64,000 nt of DNA, from the NCBI GenBank assembly GCA_009760855.2, contig WPIO01000071.1, positions 685,001 to 749,000 on the forward strand. The letters run 5' to 3'. The position numbers and the translations under genes are program-made. This DNA comes from Cristatella mucedo. Taxonomy: Eukaryota > Bryozoa > Phylactolaemata > Cristatellidae. Each line of letters opens with the position of its first letter. Position 1 is the stretch's first letter. The notes under the pieces are model-generated. The model saw only the letters and a program-made list of their open reading frames with translations, was not told the DNA's origin and did not search any database. This document shows, one piece after another, positions 1 through 15,400 of the stretch.

Positions 1-3677
<3,677 letters not shown>

Positions 3678-4229
3678 TGCTGGGCGACGCACCCGCAACC
3701 TAGCTGCGATTCTCAGAGATGGCAGAGCTGGAACTCGCGGCGGCGGCGACTCGCGCTCGGCCGAGAAGCTACCGGGTCAAACGACACTCGAGTCGGTAGG
3801 GCGCGAGCGTTCGAATTACGTGCGAACGCTCGCGCTACTTGCAAGCACCCGCGCACGCAGCTTCGTCTCCCAGGCCGAAAGGACGCCGATGCAGTTCGCG
3901 GCGGCAGCAGCAGTAGGCTAAACTCTGCAGAGGCTGCTGGGGAAGCAGTAAACTGCCAACTGGTGTCGCGACAGGCCCTGGCTTGACTAACTTTAGAAAA
4001 AAACTCAAAACGCACCTGTTCCTGCTTGCTCAGTCCGCTGAATTGTCTTGCGTCCGCTGGAGCGTGCAGCTGCAGCGGTGCCGGTTATCTAACCGACGTA
4101 GTACCTCCTTTCCGGCGCATCTAAACTAAAATTAACAAGATTTAGTTTTCTTGGGACATTGAATACATTTTCTATTATTATTATTATTATAAAAACTATT
4201 ATTGTACTAAGAAATGCCAGTCACAAACT

Positions 4230-5095
4230 TTCTAGATGTGGGGTGGACCGGTCTTTGCATTGGAGTCGCTGTGCCAGCTGTTGCTAGGCTGAGAGGCAAT
4301 GGCTGCCCACATGAAAACCTTGAGAGAGGTAGATATATTCGTTCGCCAATGTAAAGCTGCTATCTATTTTCTTGTCATACTTTTATACCTGCTACACGAT
4401 AAGGACTCACCCAAGCAGCGCCAGAGTAGCCGCGTAGATGTGGACCGACGCGGCCGTCGAATGTGTTCGGGCCTACGGAGACGATACCCTGGCCAGTCAC
4501 GGCACAGTCACATCTGGGGCCGCTGCCAATGGCTTTCGCGTCACTAAAACGTCAGTCTCCCGAAAGTTTCAGAATTTAAAAGCGATATAGTTTTACAATC
4601 ACTTTATAAAGACCGAGCATGCTGTGTGGTACAAGCTTTTATGCGTGCTACCTTGAATGGTACAGGGCAAGAGCTCGTGTTACCAACAACTCAGCAGCTC
4701 GTCCCAATCGCCATCTAAAGCGTAGGTGCCACAGCTGACCAAATTTTTTGCAGCTTCACTGGTTCTCTATCAAGCATCGCATCGACGTCGACATCCTCCG
4801 TCTGGCCGGAAACAACCGGTGGCTCTTCCCGCTCGATCCGACCTTGACCTATCCGACTTCGTCGATAGTTAATCGTGCTCTCTCACCACCCACTCCTTCG
4901 GGATCTTGTCGCTTGATCTTTTTTTAGCACTAAATTTGAAATCCTTTGGCGATAAGGCTTTCATGTTGTACAGACCGGTAGTGTGCGACTCGTTAGCCCC
5001 GGCTTCGACTAACTCCCATGACCTTATAACCTATGACCTAGCCAAAGGTGGCCGAAAGCAGTTCTTAAATGATTGCTCCAGCTCGCTGGCGTGAG
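4230..5095 (+). mobile_element. Old LINE C-terminal relic
   Basis: Weak but colinear similarity to the LINE C-terminal region: a HWFSIKHRIDVDILRL-like stretch near 4,755-4,805, then SFGDKAFMLYRPVV near 4,930-4,990 in place of the SFGDRAFSSYAPKAW seen in better copies. Frames are broken. Intergenic. Confidence 0.5.
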
Positions 5096-5269
5096 CATGA
5101 CATTTCTTTACTTCTGCATGCATATCTCAGCATGATATTGGGTATATGATTAATCCTTGGATATTGATTTTCCGGAGGAATCATTAAAACGCCTGGTCAG
5201 AGATTTGTTGCTCTCAAGTTGCTGTACGAACGACCAACGATCCTAATAATAGCATTAAGAACAGATTGG

Positions 5270-5375
5270 ATACATTGACCTCAGAGAACTCAATCTCTTT
5301 CTAGACGATTTCAATTAGCTGCAAAGGAAGCACGATCGAATTATTAGTGGTAGCATGCTTAATAAACAATGCATC
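5270..5375 (-). mobile_element. LINE family 1 3'-tail fragment
   Basis: Contains CTCAGAGAACTCAATCTC and CTGCAAAGGAAGCA, the reverse complement of the 3' end seen in the better family 1 copies. Only the tail remains. Confidence 0.6.
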
Positions 5376-5652
5376 GACTTGACTCGCTAGCACGTGCTGC
5401 CTGCCTCTGTCTGTCACACTGCAGAGAGGCAGAGGTCAGGTGAAGTCCTGCAGTGAAACCTAATCGCTTTTGTACAACCCGATGTCGGCGAAAAGGCAAT
5501 CATGTCAACGGCTAGAGCACTAAAAAATAGAATTTTTTCTGGCATCGAGCCAGTTGGGGTCTCACAGAAACGACTCGGTTGGAACGGCTAGACTTTTTGG
5601 AGATTATGCCTTTGAAACTGACAGTAGATCGGGTAGAATCGGGAGAAATAGC

Positions 5653-5720
5653 TAGTAGTCGTGACGTACTAGTAGTCGTGACGTAGTAGTAGTCGTGACG
5701 TAGTAGTAGTCGTGACGTGC
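5653..5720. repeat. 17-bp tandem repeat, four units, each with TGACGT
   Basis: Four consecutive 17-bp units (TAGTAGTCGTGACGTAG and near-identical versions). Each contains TGACGT, a CRE half-site-like core. Intergenic; role unknown. Confidence 0.85.
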
Positions 5721-6318
5721 AAAGGGCGATTCCTCGTGCATTTTGCCGCCTCTTGAATTTCCAACAATTCTGCAACTGGCTAAATTAATTGCAGCAGGCT
5801 CAAAATGGCGAAATAGTTCCTTCGGGAGCAGACTGCCAACGGAGCACTGCAAAAGCAGACGTCGGAAGGCAAGACATGGAGAGAAAACGTTTGCTGCAAT
5901 TGCAACCTCTTTAGGGTGGCACTTCGCGACTTTTTTCTCTCTTTTTTTCTGAGGGAGTGCAGCAACGGTGGCCTATTGTTGGCAAGATTGCTGGGGGACA
6001 GTTTTTATTGCGTGCCCCGGTAAGTACGTTGCTCCTGCCGCGAAATACAAACATCGCCCATTGGTCGGGGTAGAACGAGGCTCCCATACAGGCAGACAGA
6101 CCCACGATTGAACGAGGCTCTCAAGTAGACAGAGAGGCAAACGCGGTCAGAGAGTCGTTCGTTATTTTCGGTCGCAGCGCTCTTAACAACCTTGGTGAAC
6201 GTAGTGCCGCGTTGCAGTAGCCTGCGTCGAAAATTAGTTCAGCGATTTGCCGTCTCTTCATTTAAAAAATAAACTACCGAGCTTTACGCACACGCAAGCT
6301 GTGCCTCGTACATTATAA
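5721..6318. other. Intergenic sequence with no recognised feature
   Basis: Short ORFs only on both strands, with no family motif, RNA gene or clear repeat recognised. Confidence 0.5.
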
Positions 6319-8005
6319 TAATAATAGAAATAATATTAATATACTTGATAATAAAAATAATAATAATAATAATAATGCACTTGATAAAGCGCCCTCAGAG
6401 AACTTAATCTCTTTCTAGGCGCTTTACATTTGATAAATCGCCCTCAGAGAACTTAATCTCTTTCTAGGCGCTTTACATTTGCTGCAAAGGGATGCAATTG
6501 AATGGTAAGTAAAATCATGCTTAAAAAACAAACAAAATAAATCACATGGTTAGAGGTGACATGCACAGGGCAGCATGCAAATGTGGTTAGTAGCAGCATG
6601 CACAGTGTCAGCACGCATAAGCACATGAAGGACAAATCACAGGGACCCACTAAATGCTGTCCTATATAGGTGTGTTTTTAAGTTCCTTTTAAATGTGGTC
6701 AGGTCAGGGAATGTTCTTACGCAGGTCGGGAGGGAGTTCCAGGCTTTGGGAGCATATGAACTAAATGCACGGTCTCCAAAGGATTTTGGGTTTGTACGAG
6801 GTATTTGTAGACTGTTGGATTCCGAAAAGCGGGTGGTACGATGCTTGGCCTGATGGGGGAAGGTATGTCGGAGAGATAGGCTGGAGCCATAGAATGAAGA
6901 GACCTAAAAGTGAGGGACAAAACCTTGAAGTCAATCCGTTGCTTGACTGGTAGCCAGTGCAGGTCGGCGAGAAGTGGAGTAATGTGGCAACTGCGACGCT
7001 CACGACAGACAAGCCTAGCTGCAGAGTTTTGCACCAGCTGCAGTCGCCTGATCACACATGCTGGTAGGCCAATAAGCAGTGAGTTGCAGAATTCGATACG
7101 AGATGTCACGAATGCATGGACCAACTTAGACGTGGTATCCTTATCTAAATAAGCCCAAATTTTAGCAATGTTATGAAGCTGAAAATAGGCAGATTTGACT
7201 GTGGAGCTGATATGGTCGTCTAACGAGAGGTCGCTTTGGAATATGACGCCTAGATTTCAAGCTGATTCAACAGGAGATATGCTGGCAGAGCCAATTTTGA
7301 GAGACAGCCTTTCCAATCTCTGAATCACACTGGGTTTGCCCATAACTAGTAAGTTAGTTTTGTCATCGTTTAGATTTAGAAAATTTATTTCCATCCATGT
7401 GCTGATGTCATCAATGCATGCAGCAAGTGAGTTTAGAGAATTTGAGGTGCTCGAAGGCTGGGAGGGATCAAAGCAAAGGTACAACTTAGTCTGAGTGTCA
7501 TCCGCATAGAAGTGAAAGCCTAGATTGTGCTTGGCAATCACATCAGCAAGAGGCATAGTATAAACCGTGAAAAGAACCAGACCTAGCACTGAGCACTGAG
7601 GTACTCCATATTTCAGAGGTACTTAAGATGATCTTTGTCCATTCACGTCAATACTCTGGAGTCTCCCACTGAGATAGGACCTGAACCACTGCAGAGCAGT
7701 GCCAGTGATGCACAGGTGAGATGAGTGGCGCCCTAGAAGAACTTTGTGATCGATGGTGTCAAAAGTTGCCGAAAGATCGAGCAAAACAAGCAGAGACACT
7801 CTACCCATGTCTGCATTCCTAAGTAGGTCGTTGTATACCCTAAGCAATACTGACTCTGTGGAGTGATTAGCTCTAAAGCCAGACTGGAACTTACTAGCAA
7901 GGTGTGAGTTTTCGATATATGAGTTCAGCTGGTCTGCCACGACCCGTTCCATAGAACCGTTAAATGGCCCCATTTTTATTTTACCGAGAATCATAATTAA
8001 AATTA
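6319..8005 (-). mobile_element. LINE family 1 copy, 5'-truncated (CR1/L2-like group)
   Basis: A minus-strand non-LTR retrotransposon. In order from 8,005 downward: reverse transcriptase segments with FQSGFRANHSTES, DLSATFDTIDHKVLL and GTALQWFRSYLSG; then VLFTVYTMPLADVI, FHFYADDTQ (YADD box intact) and LNDDKTNLLVMGKP; then the C-terminal [15 protein letters not shown] and [14 protein letters not shown]. At least three frame breaks make it dead. The 3' end has the tail motif GAACTTAATCTCTTTC in two tandem copies (about 6,373-6,480) followed by a TAA-rich run. The 5' end abuts an oppositely oriented LINE. Confidence 0.85.
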
Positions 8006-8039
8006 CTATATCACGTCATGCCACTCTGAATGGCCATCC

Positions 8040-10921
8040 CCAGGTAGGTCAAGGTACTCGCCTTTTGCGATACGGGTCTTAAGCTTGAGCCCTGTAGCAT
8101 ATCCTCAATCAGGCTGTACAGGAGAAGCTAGATGCACTTCTGCTTACCGAAACTTGGATGACGCCTTGCTCAGGTAGCTGTATATCTGAGACCACCCCTA
8201 CCAGGTTCTAATTCTTTCAGTCCATGCGTTATGACAAGTTTGGTGACGGGGTTGCAATTTTTGGTGAATTGTTTGGCTATAAGATGTGTAGTTGTTCGTA
8301 TGGGCCATCGTCTGGGTCAGTGGCAATCAGGTCCTCATCACAGACCGTGCCTCTCGCTGCAGTGATATACCGTCCTCCTTCTGGCTGTCTAAACTTGTTT
8401 ATAGAGGAGTTTTCAGAGTTCATTGCTAAAATATTTGTGTGTGACAGGCCGTTTATGATTGTAGGAGACTTCAATATTCTCGTTGACAACCCTAGCGACA
8501 GTTAAGTCTGCTCATTTCTTGACTGTCTGGAGAATTTTGGATTGGTCAAATACGTTATTCCTAGCACCCATATAGGTGGCCATATCTTATATCTTATACT
8601 CGCTACGGATGTTTGCCCCACTGACCTTGAAGTGTGTTCACTGACCCTCTCAGACAATTGTTTGGGCTCGGTTACTGTTCCTGCTCCATTGTACATACAG
8701 GGTAATTCCGAACTTGTCCAGTGGCGTAACTTGAAAAAGCATTGATCAAGAAAATTTTTAAAAACTGTATATGATGCAGGTTTTCTTAATCTGCATCCAG
8801 ACTCGACCGACATCCTCGATAACCTCTCTGATGTAGTGAATATGATACCTAGGAGTGCTCTTGAAAGGCATGTTCCCGTAAATTCTGTCCGTGTACAGAG
8901 TCGTGGAGATTCCTTTCAATTTAGAAAAAAAATTTCAAGTGATGCGTCATGTTAAGTGCAGACTTGAACGTTGTTTTAAAAAATCAGGGTTTGATGTAGA
9001 TCTAGTCAATTTTAAAGAATTTCTTCGAGTTTGCAACCGAAAGCTTAAAAAATCCAGGGCTTCTTTTTTCATTCGAAATTTGATGCCATGCCAGTCAGAC
9101 CCAAAACAGATTTATAAGAAGGTAATCTACTTACTGGCCAATGCTGAGAGGTCTGACTCCCTAGATATTAGTGGCTCAGCCGAAAATCTTTTAGCCTACT
9201 TTCCTAAAAATGTTTTTGCAAATTGGTGCCTCCATAAAGCCACCTCTGACTAAAGCAATTAATAAATCGCAACCTGTGAACTTTCTTAAAGTATTTTCCG
9301 AGGTTTCTGCATGCGACGGCGCTAACCAAATTAGATCTAATAAAAAGAGCTCGTCTCCGGAGGACCATCTACTGTCATCTCTGCGGTCTTTACTGGCTGA
9401 TCAGCTTTAGCCTTGCCATAACCGAGATTTTAATGCTTCTTTGGAAAATGGGTTGCACCCAAGTCCTTGGAATCGGCAATCGTAAGTCCGATGCTTGAAA
9501 GGCCTGGATTAGATTAGAGGTCCTTGAAAACTATCGCCTAGTTTCGCGTCTTCCTTTATTTTCAAAGATTCTTGAAGAATCTTTTGTTGCTAAGCTGCTG
9601 ACATTGAAAAGAATGAAATGTCAGAAAAATTCCAATCGAGGTTCAAGAGGCAGTACTCCACTGAAACTACCTCCCTCGCGTTAGCAATTGCATCTTATGC
9701 AGCAACTCTGATGGAATGTCAACGCCCTTGCTCTGCAATATCTATCAGCTGCCTTTGACACCATTAATCACGATTTAATACTTGAAAAGTTGAGAGCAAC
9801 GATCAGTCTGGCAGACGAGGCACTAGCGTGGTTTAAATCGTACTTGTCTGATTGTGTTCAATCCGTGTCGTGTGATGGTCAGGTCTCACCCATGAGACGG
9901 GTCACCAGTAGATTCCCTTAAGGGTCCGTCCTCTGTCCCTTGCTGTTCTCCATTTATACTCAACCTCTGGGAAAAGTAATTAAGGCCCTTGGAATAAGAT
10001 ATCACTTTTATGCTGACGAAACTCGACTTTATTTGTTATTTAAGCCGTCGGAATCAGCTGCTGCAACTGATAAACTGAATGCTTGTCCAGCAGCCATTAG
10101 ATCCTGGAAGTCGGTAAATTATTTAAAACTAAACGACGATCAAACGGAACTGCTGCTTAAAGGACACCCTAAGCATATGGCTGGAGAAGGCTTTTCTCAT
10201 TTAATAGCAGATGTTGTTATGAGACCATCACCACGTGCTCGAAATGTATGTGTCGTTTTTGACTACTGCCTAAATTTTAAAAACTTTATTCAGAAGACTG
10301 CTTCTACAGCTAGCCATCACGTTCAATCCCTATCTAAGATTAGGAGATGTCTTTCACGGCATCTTGCAAAAATTTAATTAGCTCTTTAGTTCTGTCTCGG
10401 CTTGATTATTGTAAATCACTTTTGCTTGGGCTACCAAAAAAAGCAGCTAGGCCACTGCAAATGGATACGAATATGGCTGCAAGGCTAATTTGCCAACCCC
10501 AGAGGTTTGACCACGTGTCTCCTTTGCTAAAAGAGCCAGGATGGCTGCCAGTTGATCAACGGATGCAGAGCAAAGTTTTTTTTGTCACACGCAAGGCCAG
10601 ATTCGGCTTGGCTTCTTCATACGTAGCTGAACGGCTGCACCATTTTCAGCCTCCTCTTTTTGCCCTCAGGTATGTACAATAAATTAGCTGCTCAGATCCT
10701 CCGCTTACCTACTTCCACGCTGCTCACCACCTCAACTGCTCTCCTGACTCTGCTATGCTTCCCACTCTCTCTTTGTTGCGTGAGACGAATTCTGCTGGCT
10801 ACCGAATGCGTACCGAAAGCCGCTTAGGCTGTGAGTGCGCTACACAAAGCTCTCTTGCTTAACACCCGCATAGTCTTTGTGGCTTTGTGGAGTTACAGGC
10901 TGAGGTACATTACATTGCATA
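8040..10921 (+). mobile_element. LINE family 2 copy, near full-length but decayed
   Basis: Plus-strand non-LTR element distinct from family 1. An endonuclease segment carries VIYRPPSG and MIVGDFNI (8,340-8,500). The reverse transcriptase follows, with [12 protein letters not shown] (9,995-10,035; YADD changed to YADE) and [12 protein letters not shown]. The C-terminal part has LDYCKSLLLGLPKKA. Multiple stops and frameshifts break it. The 3' end (10,740-10,921) finishes in an ACATT-type pentanucleotide tail, unlike the ATT tail of family 1. Related tails lie at 15,480 and 56,795 in reverse orientation. Confidence 0.78.
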
Positions 10922-11082
10922 ACACTACCCGAACGCAAGCGATTGGAGTGCGGGCGAAGCAGCGGCCTGCAGCGAAGCGTCTGGACACCGGATACTGAGC
11001 CGGGCGCGGCTGCCTCCACGCGTGCGAGCAAAAGCGAGGCTCAAGGCGGGTGAGCTCGAGAGCGACGGGGGGGGGCAGGTTA

Positions 11083-11819
11083 TTAGTGCCGGTCGTCGGC
11101 GTCGGCCGCACGATGCCCTTTGCCCTTCCTTTTGACCTGCCCTTTGGCCTGCCCTTTGCTGGCTTGCTGCTGCCGCTGCCGCTGGTCATCGGTGCCGCCG
11201 CCGCCATCGCCGCCGCCGCCTCGGCTGCTTCGCGGCGGCTCGTGCTTGTGGCTGTGCGGGTCGCGCCTCGTCTGCTGCTGCACCACGTGCTGATGCCGCT
11301 CGACTCGCCGGTCGACGACCAGCTGCTGCTTTCGCTGCCACTCGCCGCCGCCGCCGCCTCCGTCGCCAAAGAGCAGCACTTTAACGATCGAGCCGCCGCC
11401 CGGCTCTTGGCCGCCCGCCGACGACCACGGCTCCTGTTCCGGCTCGGTTTGCTCGTCGTCGTCGTCGTCGTCTTCGTCGTAGTCGTTTGCCGCGTCGTGG
11501 AACGCTCCCGTGCGTCTCGCGAAAAACTTCTTCAATAACTTGCCCACCGCGGAGGCGGCGGAGCTGCGGGCGACTGCAGCTCCTCCTCGCTGAGTCGTCG
11601 TCTGCTTCGCCGACGGCCTCGGCGTAGTCGTGGTCGCTCTAGCGACGATCTTTGGAGTCGTGCGGACAGTGGCGGCCACCACTGTGGCCGTGCCGACAGT
11701 CGAGCAGACGCCGCAAGCCCTCGGGCAGTTCAGCTGCATGTAGGCGGCGTAGAGCTGCGAGACGCAGTAGCCACGCCCGCGCCAATAGTCGCAGTGAACC
11801 TCCGTGTCGTTGCAGCGAG
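11083..11819 (-). CDS. Gene A exon 11: ShKT module 3 and long low-complexity tail
   Basis: Begins in phase 1 after GCTGCAG. Encodes [10 protein letters not shown] and AYMQLNCPRACGVC, then about 206 residues: a Thr/Ala/Lys part, KKFFARRTG, an acidic run DYDEDDDDDDEQ, Gly-rich stretches, a Gln/His/Arg part and a basic repeat GQAKGQVKRKGKGHR, ending DDRH and a stop. The tail is about twice as long as that of gene B and alternates in charge. Confidence 0.85.
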
Positions 11820-12397
11820 CTGCAGCGAACGGTCGCACGAGTGCACGCTCGTTTCGCTCGCGGTTTTTCGCCAACGGTTCGAGGTCAAGGTCCTCGACCT
11901 CGAACGCCGGAGCGAAAAGCACAGCCGGCGCTGCTCGGCGCGGCAGCTACCGGAGACGCTCGCGGCGTTCATTACTGTGCGCTCACGTGCCAACAGAGGG
12001 CGCTCCGCCACGAGCGAGCGGCGAGAGGGCGCCTACCTGCTGCCGCTGTTGTTGTCTCGGTCGCGCCGTCGCAAGAGCGGCAGGACGCGGAGCAGTGCGC
12101 GAGCATGTATCGAGGATTGGCGTCGCATTCGCCTCGCTCAGCCCAGGCGCTGCACATGGCGTTCGCGTCGTGACACGATCGTCCCCTAGCGGTCGTTGCG
12201 TCGACGACCGTCGGCCGACGACTGGAGGCCGAAGGCGTCGTCTGCTGAGGCCGACCAGTGGACGACGGCTGCGTCTGTCGGCTGACCGTCCGTGCGTTTG
12301 TCGGAGTAGCTTGGGTGACTTACGTTTGCGAAAATGAAGATATCATACTAGCATGTTTCCTGCGGCTGTTTAGCATAACCTAATTTGCATCTTATCT

Positions 12398-12445
<48 letters not shown>

Positions 12446-15400
12446 TCTCTCTCTCTCCCAACCTCTTCTTGTACACCCCTCTTACTCTCCCTTCTAACTC
12501 TTCTCTATCTTTATTTCTCTCTCCGACATCTCTCTCTTTCGCTCCTCTTTCTTACCTCTCTCTTTCTCTCTTTTTTCTCGCTCTTTCTCTCGTTGACTTC
12601 AGCAATTCCGTTTTTATATCATCTCCTCATCGCTTACTCTGGCACATCTGTTCCACTGGCTGCCACATCTATAACTTATTCTAGCACATCTCTTCCACTG
12701 GCCGCCACATCTTTCCCTCTCTGACACATTTCCCCTCTCTCCCGATCTCTCTCTCTTTTTCTGTCTTCCTCAGTCCATTCTCTTGCGCCGTCTTTAGGAG
12801 ACACCTAGTATAAGCCTTCTGGAAATAGTGCCCTGGCCACATGCTCATTTATTAACGTTGGTCTTCACCCTTGAAAGGCCATGAATTTGGGGGTGCTTCA
12901 GTAATGCATACAGTATGATGTGTGGCCAGCATTCCCCGATCTGGCTTGAACCAGATTCAATCTGGTTCAAGCCAGTTAGCCTAGCTACCTTCCATACGCT
13001 CGTAAAATAAAAATACAGATAGCGGCAGCGGCGTAGTTAAATCTCGTAATTGCATCGATAGCCAGCGGAGGCTTTCCTGCGCCAGCCATGATTTAGCTTA
13101 GGGTTCACGGGTGTTGCATTGTGTAATTTCTATTAACAGTTTAACCAACGCTTAAATATCGAGCTAGATAGCGTCGCCTGATGTTTTAGTCATACGCACG
13201 CTGCGCCACAGCTCACGCTGCAATTGCAGCTCACAGCTAGCCGGATTTTCCTGCAGATTTGCTAGGGCGTTATGTAAGATAAGAAGAAAATGTAAGCATG
13301 TAGGTGAGAAATAGTCGCTGATTACCATTTCTGAGTATGAGCAGTTATTTGCGGTCAGTTCTGGAATTGTCCCGCTCTAACGTGCACTGTCGCAGCTGCA
13401 GCAGCAGCTAGCAGTTATCGTGCAGCTCGTGACGTCACGCCTACTACCGCGAACATCGTGCAGCCCGTGACGTCCAATCCGTCCACAAATACCGCGATAT
13501 CTCGCCTTGGCTAACCTTTACTGCCACCATGGAAGTCTTAGCATCTAGTGCCATCTTGATAGTCCTAACCTCTGGTGCCACTTTGACAGTCATACAAGAT
13601 GCTAAAAGTCGCAACAGCGAGCGAATTATTTGTTTTAATTTATAATTCAATTTAAATATGTATATATATACATATAATTATATATATGAATAAATGTATA
13701 ATATATATAGATAAATATTTATTTGTATTTTGTTAAAACCTAAATCGCAACCTACTTGCAAATTGTTAGTCCTTTAGCCGGCGAGAAAAAGCGAAATTGA
13801 GCTGCAGCCAACAGTTGCCATGTTGAGCATTTGCCTCAGCACAAGAAATATAAGTAAATCTAATTAATTTGTATAGCGCCTCAAGAGAACTTAATCTCTG
13901 TTCGTGCGCTTCTCGCTCGAGCCTACGGCCTCAGCTAGATCTAGGTCGGAGCGAGCACCTTAACCGCTGGACCAATCCAGCTCGGCAATATGCAGAGCTT
14001 GCACAAGGACTTACCCGAGCTGCACAGATTGCACGTGGCCTTGCAGTTGGCGGACATGTACGCGCGGTACACGGCGTTCGAGCAGTGTCCTATTGTCGCC
14101 CACTTCGAGCACGAGTCGTGCTCATCCGAGCACCTCGACGCCGCCGCAGTGGCCGCAGCCGTTGTGGTTTCCAGTTGATCTGTGCTCGCGAGAAATGCGA
14201 AGACTCACTTAGACAGTTCAAGTGGGCAGGCAAGGAGAGGCTTCCAGTGCGGCAGCAACGATCGCGGGGCGATATTTCCGGTGCACTATTTCCGGCGCAA
14301 CATTTGCGCGGCAATATTTCGAAGCGATATGAAAGCCAAGTGACTCCGATGCTCGAAATCCGCCGGAAATCGTAGGGTGTTCGTACTCGTACGCAGATAA
14401 GTCCTTGCCCCTCCGAGAGCAGAGTCAGCGTGCGGTTAATATTTCACTGGGCTCTTTGGGTAAACTCATTTATGCCCTACTGAACGGTGGCATCGCTAGC
14501 CCTTTTATCGCCGGCGTGACGAGCCGTCTGTGCCTGATAGCTGGATCGAGGTCGAGGCTGACGCAGTTCAAGCGAAGCTAGCATTATAGCAGCACGAGCT
14601 GAGCAGCTGCAATCTCGCACGAGATGCGAGAATCTCGCACGCGCTGCTGCAGGAATGCGCTAACCCAACGCGTACCTGCAAGCGGCGGTGATAGCCATCG
14701 AGGCTGTTCGGTCGCTATACAAAAGAGGCTGTTAAATCAGCTTGTTTTGTGTGTGTGCAAAGTTGGGATTATCTTAAGGACAACACTGCAAATAGTGGCT
14801 GCCTCAACCTTTGGATGAAAAAGCCAAACACTGCTTCGTCAGCTCTGTCCACAGACTAGTTTCATCGTTCGTTTAATTCAATTAGTTATTTCTTTAATTC
14901 ATTTCTTTAGTTAGTTTAGTTGTGGAATTCTTCTGGCCAGGGTCGCTTCGAGCACCTAGTAGCCTGTCCACTAGATTCTCGTAACCCATCGGGTGGGCGC
15001 TTCCGGTCTTGTCAGCTCGCACCTACCTAAACTCTAAATCCTCGCTTGCCGCTGACAGCATCATTTCCTTTTGGATCTATGTAACGTTTTGGCTTTTGAG
15101 AAAAAGGATTTTCACTTTGCTGATAAGAACAGCGAGATGTGTACTGTAGCTAATTAGCAGCTGAGTAAAAGGAGTTCAGCTATCGACACTTTTACACTGA
15201 AGCCCGGTTTGCCGGCAATTCATAGGTCATCAAAGTTCGAGTCATCTGTCACATTCGAATGGGCAGCCTTTCACGTTGCCAACGAGTACGGTGTTATAAC
15301 TATATATTGTAGTGGTGCAAGAAGACACAGCTATAGCTATATATTGTACTGGTGCGAGAAGACCGTGTGCTGCCTTAACTGCTTAAAACCTTACCCCTCC

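Noticed and set aside
11050-11538. Plus-strand Leu/Val/Ala-rich frame resembling membrane segments
   Set aside because: Antisense of the gene A tail, whose minus-strand frame continues an ShKT module through a valid acceptor.
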